NCBI RefSeq assembly: GCF_937903345.1
Contig: NZ_CALCZQ010000054.1
Location: 1 to 41,541 of the forward strand
Direction of reading: 5' to 3'
Origin: an uncultured Emticicia sp.
GTDB taxonomy: Bacteria; Bacteroidota; Bacteroidia; Cytophagales; Spirosomataceae
DNA length: 41,541 nt
Part shown: positions 34,036 through 41,541 of the stretch, in pieces
Position numbering within the stretch: the stretch's first letter is position 1
How the letters are laid out: the number at the start of each line of letters is the position of its first letter
Made by a program: the position numbers and the translations under genes
Notes under the pieces: model-generated
The model's database searches: none
What the model was told of the DNA's origin: nothing
What the model saw: only the letters and a program-made list of their open reading frames with translations

Positions 34036-35388
34036 ATGAATAAAATATTAACAAAAGAAGAAGCTAAAAAGATTATAGATAAGGTTTTAGCATTTTCAAA
34101 AGCAGATGAAATGAGTGTTGCTCTCAGCGGAGGTCGCACTGGAAATATTCGTTATGCCCGAAATTCAGTTTCGACCAGTGGTGAGTCTTATGACCAATCT
34201 TTAGCGGTTACAGCAGTTTTCGGTAAACGCTCCGGCACTGCTACCATCAACGAGTTTGATGATGCTTCACTGGAAAAAACTGTGAGAAGAGCCGAAGAAA
34301 TTGCTCGTCTTGCTCCCGAAAATCCAGAATATATGCCAATGCTTGGGCCGCAAACGTACATCGAAGCACCTACATTTGCAGAGTCAACGGCCAATATCGA
34401 CCCTGATTATCGTGCAAAAGCTGCTTTTGATAGCATAGATCCATGTTCGAAAAAAGGTTTAACTGCGGCAGGTTACATGGAAGATTCGGCAGGATATACG
34501 GCAATCGGAAATAGCAAAGGGCTTTTTGGATATAATAAATCAACTTCGGTCGATTTTTCAATTACAGTTCGTACAGCCGATGGCCTTGGTTCGGGTTATG
34601 CCATTCGTGATTTCAACGATGTCTCAAAACTTAGCACCAAACAAGCAACTGAAATTGCGATTCAAAAAGCATTGGCTTCGAGTGCCGCAAAAGCTCTAGA
34701 ACCAGGAAAATACACGGTAATTCTTGAGCCAGCCGCTTCAATAGATTTACTGCAAAATATGATGCGTAGCATGGATGCCCGAAATGCCGACGAAGGTCGT
34801 AGTTTTTTGAGCAAGAAAGGCGGTGGCACACGTTTGGGTGAAAAGCTTTTTGATGAAAGAGTCAATATTTATTCTGACCCAAGTAATATCGAAATTCCTA
34901 TTTCGGGCTTTGGCGGCGGTGGCGGTGGCCGAATGGGCGGAGGAGGCAGTGACGGTCGTCCACAGGAAAAAATCTCTTGGATTGAAAACGGAGTCGTAAA
35001 AAATGTATATTATTCAAGATTTTGGGCAGATAAGAAAGGAGTAAAGGGAGTTCCACCACCTTCGGGTTTTATTATGGCTGGCGGCACAGAATCTTTGGCA
35101 GATTTGATAAAAGGCACAGAAAAAGGCATTTTGGTTACTCGCATGTGGTATATCCGTGCCGTTGACCCTCAAACATTGCTCTACACGGGCCTCACGCGTG
35201 ACGGAACTTTTTATATAGAGAAAGGACAAATCAAGTTTCCTGTGAAAAACTTCCGTTTCAACGAAAGTCCGATTATCATGCTCAATAACCTTGAGGCAAT
35301 GGGCGTTCCGACTCGCATTGGTGGATGTCTAGTTCCTCCATTAAAAATAAGAGACTTTACATTCAGTAGTTTATCTGATGCGGTGTAA
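34036..35388 (+). CDS. TldE/PmbA-type protein (copy 1)
   Basis: 450 residues, no signal peptide or Tat motif at the ATG. It is the non-catalytic partner type: the HExxxH zinc motif is missing, and the family segments YARNSVSTSG, DEFDDASLEKTVRRAEEIARLAPENPE and the terminal REFTF/RDFTFSSLSDAV are present. A glycine-rich loop (residues about 291-307) interrupts the C-terminal half. In E. coli TldE forms a complex with TldD that cleaves peptides. Here the partner would be the exported TldD encoded just upstream, yet this protein has no export signal of its own. A 13-bp hairpin at 35398-35434 follows. Confidence 0.9.
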   Translation: MNKILTKEEAKKIIDKVLAFSKADEMSVALSGGRTGNIRYARNSVSTSGESYDQSLAVTAVFGKRSGTATINEFDDASLEKTVRRAEEIARLAPENPEYMPMLGPQTYIEAPTFAESTANIDPDYRAKAAFDSIDPCSKKGLTAAGYMEDSAGYTAIGNSKGLFGYNKSTSVDFSITVRTADGLGSGYAIRDFNDVSKLSTKQATEIAIQKALASSAAKALEPGKYTVILEPAASIDLLQNMMRSMDARNADEGRSFLSKKGGGTRLGEKLFDERVNIYSDPSNIEIPISGFGGGGGGRMGGGGSDGRPQEKISWIENGVVKNVYYSRFWADKKGVKGVPPPSGFIMAGGTESLADLIKGTEKGILVTRMWYIRAVDPQTLLYTGLTRDGTFYIEKGQIKFPVKNFRFNESPIIMLNNLEAMGVPTRIGGCLVPPLKIRDFTFSSLSDAV

Positions 35389-35397
35389 AAATTCATA

Positions 35398-35434
35398 CAA
35401 TAAGCCATTGGAAGCATTTTTCAATGGCTTATTG
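35398..35434 (+). terminator. Terminator after TldE copy 1
   Basis: A perfect 13-bp stem (35398-35410 with 35422-35434, arms CAATAAGCCATTG and its complement) encloses an 11-nt loop. It lies 9 bases after the stop and is followed by ATTTTA. Confidence 0.7.
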
Positions 35435-35465
35435 ATTTTAAAAAACGGCATAAATTTCATTTTTC

Positions 35466-35934
35466 CTAAAAATCAGCAACTTTTTTCCAATTCCACACAT
35501 AAAACTCACCGTGTTTACTTTCTTTTTTTATGCCATCATACAACACAACACCGTCAGTTTGATTGGTGGGTTTCTGTCAATAATGCAAGTTTTTAAAATA
35601 ATCTCATGCTAAGGTCGCCCTTGATTTTATTTCAATGGCTTTCAGTTTTTGCCCTTCGTCAATGATAATATCAATTTCGTTGCCAATACTGTCTTTAAAA
35701 TAATATAAGTTACTTTTTTCGCCCATATTATACCTGTTTTTAAGTAATTCAGTTATCACTAAATTTTCAAATAAAGACCCACGATAGCTATAAGAATGTT
35801 TGTCATCGGCTTCGCTTTATCGAAAAAGCCTTGACAAGTGTGGCTTTTTCACTCTGACTTGGACCAGTAATTGCCACAACTTTAAAAGTTTGAGCTAATT
35901 GGTCTAATATTTCGTTTGATTTTCTATATACCAT
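35466..35934 (-). pseudogene. Broken AAA-ATPase/DUF4143 gene
   Basis: The N-terminal part (from ATG at 35932-35934) reads MVYRKSNEILDQLAQTFKVV then ITGPSQSEKATLVKAF, the start of an AAA_14/DUF4143 ATPase whose P-loop (normally GPRQSGKTTL) is altered. After about residue 40 the frame shifts and the sequence jumps to the family C-terminus: KHSYRGSLFENLVITELLK, then NLYYFKDSIGNEIDIII and KAIEIKS. Stops follow at LA-stop and HY-stop (the second at a Trp position), and the frame then runs to GEFYVWNWKKVADF. About 250 residues of middle domain are missing. This is an old deletion remnant, not a functional gene. Confidence 0.85.
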
Positions 35935-36114
35935 ATTTTTAAATATTTGGAATTTGGTTCCCAATATGTAAAAACACCATTTAATTAGATTGAAACAAAA
36001 TATGACTAGATTTTTTTTGATAAATTTCATTACAAAATTCCAAAAACAATAATGTATTAAATCCAGTCGTCGCATGATTTTGCCCATTCATCAAAATACC
36101 TGTTTTCGAGATGG

Positions 36115-36122
36115 TATTTTTG
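36115..36122 (+). promoter_or_regulatory. Candidate -7 element for TldD copy 2
   Basis: TATTTTTG matches TAnnTTTG and is followed by C. It lies 72 bases before the TTG start at 36195. No TTG is seen at -33. Confidence 0.3.
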
Positions 36123-36194
36123 CATTCTATTCTTATATTTATGAGCACAAAGACAAACTAAACTTATTATTTTACAACAAAAACCGAAAAAGCT

Positions 36195-37850
36195 TTGAAA
36201 AGAAGAGATTTTATCCAATTATCCAGTTTAGGCTTTGGTGGCCTAATGCTGCCAAATATGCCATCTGGAGGTATACCAATTATCGGAAACGCTGTATCAC
36301 AAGAGGCACTAATTGATGGTGCGATTGATGTTGCCATCAAAAAACGCCTTGCAGATGCCGCACTTACTGCTGCAAAAGCAAAAGGTGCTACTTATACCGA
36401 TGTTCGAATCGGTCGTTATCTCAACCAATTTGTGGTCACTCGTGAAGACAAAGTACAGAACATTGTCAATACAGAGTCATATGGTGTTGGTGTGCGTGTA
36501 ATTGCCAATGGTTGTTGGGGTTTTGCCGCTATAGCAGATGCCAAATCAGAGGCCGACACCGCTCGTGCAGCAGAAGAAGCCGTTGCGATCGCCAAAGCCA
36601 ATGCCCGTTTAATGTCCGAGCCAGTCATTCTCGCTCCACAAACTGGCTACGGAGAGGTAAGTTGGAAAGCACCCATTCAGCGAAACGCTTTTGAAGTACC
36701 AATCAAAGAAAAAGTTGATTTGCTTCTCGGCGTAAACGATGCCGCTTTGAAAAACGGAGCAAATTATGTCAATTCTGTGCTATTTATGGTCAATGAGCAA
36801 AAATATTTTGCTTCCTCTGATGGATCATACATTGACCAAGATATTCACCGAATATGGCCAATTTCGGCTGTAACAGCCATTGACCCAAAAACTGGCAAAT
36901 TTGAAACCCGTCAAGCACTTTCTGCTCCAGTTGGTATGGGTTATGAATATTTACAAACCAATCCAAAAGATAAGGTATCGGGCATAACTACTCGCTACAA
37001 CAAAGGTTATGATATGCTCGAGGACGTAACTGCGGCAGCCAAACAAGCCAAAGAAAAACTTACAGCAAAATCGGTTGAAGCAGGAAAATATGATTTAGTA
37101 CTCGACCCTTCGCACTTATGGCTAACGATTCACGAATCGGTTGGCCACCCACTTGAACTCGACAGAGTTTTGGGTTACGAAGCCAATTTTGCAGGAACAT
37201 CCTTTGCAACACTCGATAAATGGAAAAGCAAGAATTTCAATTATGGTAGCAAAGAAGTAAATCTAATTGCTGATAAAACCCAAGTTGGTTCACTGGGTGC
37301 AGTTGGCTGGGACGATGAAGGTGTAAAAACGAAGCAATGGGATTTGGTAAAAGATGGAACTTTGGTGAATTACCAAGCCATTCGTGACCAAGCTCATATC
37401 ATCGGAGAAACAGCATCTCACGGCTGTTGCTATGCTGATAGCTGGTCGTCGGTGCAGTTCCAACGCATGGCCAATGTTTCGTTGGCGGCAGGAAAAACGC
37501 CTCTTTCGGTGGCAGAAATGATTAAAGATGTAAAAAAAGGAATTTATATCATCGGTGATGGTTCGTTTTCGATTGACCAACAACGTTATAATTTCCAGTT
37601 TGGTGGACAATTATATTATGAGATAAAAGATGGACAAATCGCAGGAATGTTAAAAGATGTGGCGTACCAATCTAACACCCAAGAGTTTTGGAATTCTTGT
37701 GTAAAAGTTTGTGACGAACGTGATTACCGTTTGGGAGGCTCATTCTTTGATGGCAAAGGACAACCTTCGCAATCAAGTGCCGTTTCGCACGGAAGTTCTA
37801 CCGCTCGTTTCAATGGCGTAAATGTTATTAATACTGCAAGGAAAGTTTAA
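36195..37850 (+). CDS. TldD-type metallopeptidase with twin-arginine signal (copy 2), TTG start
   Basis: 551 residues. The start is TTG: the bases after it (AAAAGAAGAGATTTTATCC) encode KRRDFIQLS, identical to residues 2-10 of copy 1, where the codon is ATG. No upstream ATG in frame exists nearby. The protein has the same twin-arginine signal, HESVGH zinc motif (His313, Glu314, His318), ASHGCCYADSW and the likely metal Cys506 as copy 1. The catalytic residues are retained, so this is not a dead copy. Divergence between the copies is spread evenly, so the duplication is old. The second TldE-like gene follows after 169 bases. Confidence 0.9.
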   Translation: MKRRDFIQLSSLGFGGLMLPNMPSGGIPIIGNAVSQEALIDGAIDVAIKKRLADAALTAAKAKGATYTDVRIGRYLNQFVVTREDKVQNIVNTESYGVGVRVIANGCWGFAAIADAKSEADTARAAEEAVAIAKANARLMSEPVILAPQTGYGEVSWKAPIQRNAFEVPIKEKVDLLLGVNDAALKNGANYVNSVLFMVNEQKYFASSDGSYIDQDIHRIWPISAVTAIDPKTGKFETRQALSAPVGMGYEYLQTNPKDKVSGITTRYNKGYDMLEDVTAAAKQAKEKLTAKSVEAGKYDLVLDPSHLWLTIHESVGHPLELDRVLGYEANFAGTSFATLDKWKSKNFNYGSKEVNLIADKTQVGSLGAVGWDDEGVKTKQWDLVKDGTLVNYQAIRDQAHIIGETASHGCCYADSWSSVQFQRMANVSLAAGKTPLSVAEMIKDVKKGIYIIGDGSFSIDQQRYNFQFGGQLYYEIKDGQIAGMLKDVAYQSNTQEFWNSCVKVCDERDYRLGGSFFDGKGQPSQSSAVSHGSSTARFNGVNVINTARKV

Positions 37851-37854
37851 TTTT

Positions 37855-37955
37855 AGGTACAGAGTGGCAAAGGCATTGAGTCATAAAAATATAAAATAGT
37901 AAGGTGGAGTAAAGATATTTTTGAAATTCTGCCCCTCTGAACCTTTACCCTTGTT
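37855..37955. repeat. Degenerate purine/pyrimidine repeat between TldD and TldE copy 2
   Basis: AGGTACAGAGTGGCAAAGGC at the left and TCTGCCCCTCTGAACC at the right resemble the elements after copy 1 of TldD, so the whole pair, including the intergenic sequence, was duplicated. Confidence 0.45.
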
Positions 37956-38019
37956 ATTTTAAACATTAAAAACTTTAAAACATTCGCTCATTCTTTCATT
38001 CAATCATTCAACATTATTT

Positions 38020-39357
38020 ATGTCAGTAATATTAACAGAAAATGAAGCTAAAATCTTGCTAAAAAAGGTTTTAAGCTACTCGAAAGCCGATGAATGTGAA
38101 ATCAATTTATCAGGCAATATTAATGGAAACATTCGTTATGCACGAAATGAAGTTTCTACAAGTGGAGCCTTAACCAATCAAAATTTACAAGTTCAATCGG
38201 CTTTTGGAAAAAAAGTAGGTGTAGCAACGATTGATGAATTTGATGATGCTTCCCTCGAAAAAGTAGTTCGCCGTTCGGAGGAATTAGCTCGTCTTGCACC
38301 TGAAAACCCTGAGTTTATGGGCGTTTTGGAACCGCAGCAATACATGAAATCAGAAGGATATTTTGATTCAACTGCCAACATAAACCCCGATGTTCGTGCT
38401 GAGGCAGTAATGAAAAGTTTAAAACTTACTCGTGAGCAAAAATTGGTTGCGGCAGGTTTCCTAGAAGATTCAAAAGGCTACTCGTCTATGATGAACTCGA
38501 AAGGGCTTTTCGCTTACTATAAAAGTACCAATATCAATTATTCATTGACGGTTCGCACCGAAGATGGCACAGGTTCGGGCTATGTAATCAAAGGCTTTAG
38601 CGATGTCAATAAACTTGATACAGCGGCTGCAACCACGATTGCGATTCAAAAAGCAGTAGGTTCAAAAAGTGCAAAAGCCTTAGAACCTGGCAAATATACG
38701 GTAATCCTTGAACCAACCGCTGCCGTAGTTTTGCTCGAAAATATCTATTTCGATATGGACGCTCGCAGTGCCGACGAAGGTCGTTCGTTTTTTAGCAAAC
38801 AAGGTGGTAAAACGAAATTGGGAGAAAAAATAGTAGACGAACGAGTAACAATTTTCTCCGACCCAGCTTATGCCGATTTGCCTGCTTCTCCGTGGGCTGG
38901 CGATGGGCAAGCACAAGAAAAACGTATGTGGATAGAGAACGGAGTGGTTAAAAACTTATCGTATTCTCGTTTTTGGGCAAAAGAAAAAGGTGTAAAACCA
39001 ATTCCATTTCCGAGTAATGTAATCATGCTTGGTGGAACTGCAACGCTTGACGAAATGATAAAAAGTACCAAAAGAGGCATTTTAGTGACAAAACTATGGT
39101 ATATCCGAGCAGTTGACCCACAAACGCTTCTCCAGACTGGACTTACCCGTGACGGAACTTTTTATATCGAAGACGGTAAAATAAAATATCCAATCAAAAA
39201 CTTCAGATTCAATGAAAGTCCGATAATCATGCTCAATAATCTCGAAATGTTGGGAAAAACTGAACGTGTTGTCAGCACCGAATCGAATCAAAATTATATG
39301 GTACCACCGATGAAAATTCGTGAATTTACATTTTCGAGTTTATCTGATGCGGTGTAA
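38020..39357 (+). CDS. TldE/PmbA-type protein (copy 2)
   Basis: 445 residues, no export signal, no HExxxH. It aligns along its whole length with copy 1 by eye: NIRYARNEVSTSG, TIDEFDDASLEKVVRRSEEL, GRSFFSKQGG and REFTFSSLSDAV are shared. It has a short PASPWAGDG in place of the glycine-rich loop of copy 1 and a longer stretch (VVSTESNQNYMVPP) near the C-terminus. It is the presumed partner of TldD copy 2. It is followed by 79 bases of repeat-like sequence before the DUF4159 gene. Confidence 0.9.
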   Translation: MSVILTENEAKILLKKVLSYSKADECEINLSGNINGNIRYARNEVSTSGALTNQNLQVQSAFGKKVGVATIDEFDDASLEKVVRRSEELARLAPENPEFMGVLEPQQYMKSEGYFDSTANINPDVRAEAVMKSLKLTREQKLVAAGFLEDSKGYSSMMNSKGLFAYYKSTNINYSLTVRTEDGTGSGYVIKGFSDVNKLDTAAATTIAIQKAVGSKSAKALEPGKYTVILEPTAAVVLLENIYFDMDARSADEGRSFFSKQGGKTKLGEKIVDERVTIFSDPAYADLPASPWAGDGQAQEKRMWIENGVVKNLSYSRFWAKEKGVKPIPFPSNVIMLGGTATLDEMIKSTKRGILVTKLWYIRAVDPQTLLQTGLTRDGTFYIEDGKIKYPIKNFRFNESPIIMLNNLEMLGKTERVVSTESNQNYMVPPMKIREFTFSSLSDAV

Positions 39358-39360
39358 AAC

Positions 39361-39430
39361 ACAGTTGGCAGTTTTCAGTAGGCAGGAAAAACCTAATTAC
39401 TGCCCAATAAGGACTGTAAACTGTTAACTC
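39361..39430. repeat. Inverted-repeat-rich spacer before the DUF4159 gene
   Basis: GGCAG (39381-39385) pairs with CTGCC (39400-39404), and GACTGTAAACTGTTAACTC (from 39412) resembles sequence before the M20 hydrolase at about 9577. It is probably a dispersed degenerate repeat that may act as a weak terminator for TldE copy 2. Confidence 0.35.
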
Positions 39431-39436
39431 GGCCCT

Positions 39437-40051
39437 ATGAAACCATTTATTTTTACAAGAATACAATATAATTCGGGTGATTGGGATACTGACCAGCGGA
39501 TGCCCTCAAATATTCTCAATTCTTTGGTCGAATACACAACTATTCCGATTGATGAAAAAGAAAAAGTAGTACTTTTAAGCAGTAATGAACTTTTCAAGAG
39601 CCCGTTTTGCTATTTGAGTGGGCATAAATTGCTTGAATTTTCGAGTCAAGAGCGTGACCATTTTCGGAAATATATCGAAAATGGCGGCTTTGTATTTGTA
39701 GATGACTGTAACCATGATATTGATGGACTTTTTGCCAAATCCTTTGAGCAAGAAATGGCTCGAACTTTCGGTGCAAAAGCATTACAGAAAATCCCGAATT
39801 CGCATCCGATTTATAATTGTTTTTTTCAGTTTGAAGGTCCACCAACGACAACATTTGAACTAAATGGTTGGGGCGATGACCTCGTGCATGATTACTTAAA
39901 AGCAGTGAATATCAATGGTAGAATCGGAGTTTTATACAGCAATAAAGATTATGGCTGCGAATGGGACTACGATTTCAGAAATAAACGCTGGCTCGCCGAA
40001 GACAATACAAAATTTGGAGTAAATATTATTAATTATGCCCTGACGGTATAA
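39437..40051 (+). CDS. DUF4159 domain-containing protein
   Basis: 204 residues. The start FTRIQYNSGDWDTD and the central LSGHKLLEFSSQERDHFRKYIENGGFVFVDDC fit DUF4159, an alpha/beta fold related to glutamine-amidotransferase-like domains. GWGDDLVHDYLKAVNINGRIGVLYS and DYGCEWDYDF are also typical. No signal peptide is visible. Proteins of this family usually lie next to MoxR-DUF58 genes, as here. The function is unknown. The MoxR gene starts 118 bases downstream. Confidence 0.88.
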   Translation: MKPFIFTRIQYNSGDWDTDQRMPSNILNSLVEYTTIPIDEKEKVVLLSSNELFKSPFCYLSGHKLLEFSSQERDHFRKYIENGGFVFVDDCNHDIDGLFAKSFEQEMARTFGAKALQKIPNSHPIYNCFFQFEGPPTTTFELNGWGDDLVHDYLKAVNINGRIGVLYSNKDYGCEWDYDFRNKRWLAEDNTKFGVNIINYALTV

Positions 40052-40169
40052 AAAACTGTTGCATTTTGTTAAAAATTGTTGTTCTAGTGGATTTTTAAAC
40101 CTTACTGTTTTTTTAAAACATCAAATAACAACTTGAAACTAGCTGCAACAATATAAATCATTATTAAAA

Positions 40170-41147
40170 TTGGAAACCAAAGAACTTCATCATTACAAAA
40201 CATTAGTAGCCAAATTACCACTACTAAAAAAAGAAATAGCCAAAGTTATTGTAGGTCAACAAGAAGCCATTGACGAAATTCTGATTGCACTCTTGGCAGG
40301 TGGACATTGTTTACTCGAAGGCGTACCCGGACTTGCCAAAACCTTGATGGTAAGTACTTTGTCTAAAACCCTCGACATGAAATTCAAACGTATTCAGTTT
40401 ACGCCCGACCTCATGCCTGGAGATATTGTCGGCACAGAAATCTTGGAAGAAGACCACGAAACTGGCAAAAAATTCTTCAAATTTAACCGAGGGCCAATCT
40501 TTGCCAACATCGTTTTGGCAGATGAAATCAACCGAACGCCACCAAAAACGCAAGCGGCTTTGCTCGAAGCTATGCAAGAATATAAGGTAACGTATGCAGG
40601 AACAAACTACGATTTGCCAAAGCCTTTCTTGATTATTGCCACACAAAACCCTATCGAACAGGCAGGCACGTATCCACTTCCCGAAGCCCAACTCGACCGT
40701 TTTTTATTGTATATCAAATTAAGTTATCCTTCCGAAAATGAAGAACTTGATGTGTTAAAAAGTACAACTGGCTCAAACAAACCAGTTTTACAAACAATTA
40801 TGACTGATAATGACATCATTGATTTACAAAAACTCACCCGTGAAGTGCATGTCAACGAAGAATTGATTATAAAAATCAATCATATTGTGAGAGCCACTCG
40901 CCCTGCAAATACAAACTCAACTTATGTAAAAGAATGGTGCGAATGGGGAGCAGGCCCACGTGCAGGACAAGCATTGGTGCTTTGTGCAAAAGCAAGAGCG
41001 GTTTTAAACGAACGTTTTTCAGTACTACCCGAAGATATTGAAGCACTCGCCTACCCGATTTTAAGACACAGAATTTCGCTCAATTTCAGAGCTGAGGCAG
41101 AAGGAATTACAACCGATGATGTGATTAAAGAATTGTTGAAGAAGTAA
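40170..41147 (+). CDS. MoxR-family AAA+ ATPase, TTG start
   Basis: 325 residues. The start is TTG at 40170: the coding frame opens there and no ATG precedes it in frame. Walker A is GVPGLAKT (Gly51-Thr58), Walker B lies in IVLADEINR, and sensor 1 in IATQNP is followed by the arginine-finger region EAQLDRF. The C-terminal lid (about 240-325) ends REAEGITTDD-like sequence (AEGITTDDVIKELL). MoxR ATPases act as chaperones for the adjacent DUF58/vWA proteins. The DUF58 gene starts nine bases after its stop. Confidence 0.93.
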   Translation: METKELHHYKTLVAKLPLLKKEIAKVIVGQQEAIDEILIALLAGGHCLLEGVPGLAKTLMVSTLSKTLDMKFKRIQFTPDLMPGDIVGTEILEEDHETGKKFFKFNRGPIFANIVLADEINRTPPKTQAALLEAMQEYKVTYAGTNYDLPKPFLIIATQNPIEQAGTYPLPEAQLDRFLLYIKLSYPSENEELDVLKSTTGSNKPVLQTIMTDNDIIDLQKLTREVHVNEELIIKINHIVRATRPANTNSTYVKEWCEWGAGPRAGQALVLCAKARAVLNERFSVLPEDIEALAYPILRHRISLNFRAEAEGITTDDVIKELLKK

Positions 41148-41156
41148 AATCCGATT

Positions 41157-41525
41157 ATGCTTACAACTGACCTAATTAAACTCAATAACCTACAATTGGC
41201 GGGTAAACTCGTAAGTGAACAACTGATGTTGGGCATCCATCAAAGCAAGCGTTTTGGCTATGGAATTGAGTTTGAACAATATAGACACTACGAAGCTGGC
41301 GATGACCCAAAACGCATCGACTGGAAATTATATGCACGCACTGACAAACATTTAGTACGTGAATCTTCGACCGAGAGTAATTTTCATCTCAAATTTATTA
41401 TTGATTTGTCGGGGTCGATGAATTATGTTGAAAATGGCGTTAGTCGCTTAGAATATTGCAAAATCTTGTTGGCTTCATTGGCATATTTGGGCTATCGACA
41501 AAGCGATTTAATGAGTTTATATGCC
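41157..41525 (+). CDS. DUF58 domain-containing protein, truncated at contig end
   Basis: Only 123 codons of genuine sequence are present. The ATG at 41157-41159 is nine bases after the MoxR stop. YGIEFEQYRHYEAGDDPKRI and DWKLYARTD form the DUF58 signature. HLKFIIDLSGSM has the MIDAS-type vWA motif DLSGSM (Asp83, Ser85, Ser87). The rest of the gene is beyond the contig end. After residue 123 the bases are adapter, so any extra residues read there (RSEEH) are artefact. It should be the client of the MoxR ATPase. Confidence 0.93.
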
Positions 41526-41541
41526 AGATCGGAAGAGCACA
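41526..41541. other. Illumina adapter sequence at contig end
   Basis: AGATCGGAAGAGCACA is identical to the first 16 bases of the Illumina TruSeq read-1 adapter. It is fused directly to the DUF58 gene and is not genomic. Confidence 0.97.

Larger units (their letters stand above)
35389..36194. other. 806-base region between the two TldD/TldE pairs
   Basis: It holds the copy-1 terminator, the broken AAA/DUF4143 gene on the minus strand (35466-35934) and AT-rich sequence. A TAnnTTTG match at 36115 lies upstream of the second TldD. I see no intact gene. Confidence 0.6.

Noticed and set aside
35803..36087. 94-codon minus-strand frame covering the front of the DUF4143 remnant
   Set aside because: Only the part after 35934 matches the ATPase family. 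The upstream extension is random AT-rich sequence, and the rest of the protein is deleted, so it is reported as a pseudogene.
37981..38019. CATTC-type repetition just before TldE copy 2
   Set aside because: An irregular microsatellite of a few units in AT-rich sequence. No evidence of function.
1..41541. tRNA, rRNA, riboswitch or intact insertion sequence
   Set aside because: No cloverleaf, conserved leader or transposase reading frame was recognised by eye on either strand. A dedicated RNA search could still find a small one.

Overview
The window is a low-GC contig end from a member of the Bacteroidetes, most likely an aerobic Cytophagales-type bacterium. The evidence is the rimP-nusA-infB order, a CcoN-CcoO fusion oxidase with a one-haem CcoP, the near absence of Shine-Dalgarno sequences, and several TAnnTTTG-like promoter elements. 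The genus cannot be fixed from the sequence. The last 16 bases match the start of the Illumina TruSeq adapter, so the contig ends in sequencing artefact and the final gene is cut.

Layout. 1-5600: translation and transcription genes rimP, nusA and infB on the minus strand, with a strong hairpin between nusA and infB. 5600-6282: a decayed region holding a J-domain-like remnant. 6283-11060: a membrane-anchored endonuclease/exonuclease/phosphatase protein, dprA, a lipoprotein alpha/beta hydrolase and an exported M20 amidohydrolase. 11127-15300: a lipocalin-like gene and an AraC regulator, divergent from a tight PhyH oxygenase, zinc alcohol dehydrogenase and esterase operon.

15371-24746: a complete cbb3 cytochrome oxidase locus read on the minus strand: an unknown 123-residue protein, ccoI, ccoS, ccoNO (fused), ccoQ, ccoP, ccoG, ccoH and a SafE/TauE-like membrane protein. 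ccoQ and ccoS are short genes of 54 and 58 codons. Next come a tandem universal stress protein and, divergently, a PAS histidine kinase with a response regulator that fuses a receiver to a CRP/FNR-type DNA-binding module. Two palindromes of the form ATGAY-N4-RTCAT lie upstream of ccoNO and of the stress protein, at the same distance from a promoter-like element. I suggest these genes form one redox or oxygen regulon.

28263-31721: a VOC/PhnB and DoxX pair, an exported amidohydrolase and an aldose 1-epimerase. 32211-39357: two tandem copies of a TldD/TldE-type gene pair. Both TldD members carry twin-arginine signals. The copies are separated by a broken AAA ATPase/DUF4143 gene. 39437-41541: a DUF4159 protein, a MoxR ATPase and a truncated DUF58 protein, the start of a typical MoxR-DUF58 cluster.

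No tRNA, rRNA, CRISPR array, intact insertion sequence or phage gene was recognised. Degenerate purine-rich/pyrimidine-rich short repeats occur in several intergenic regions.
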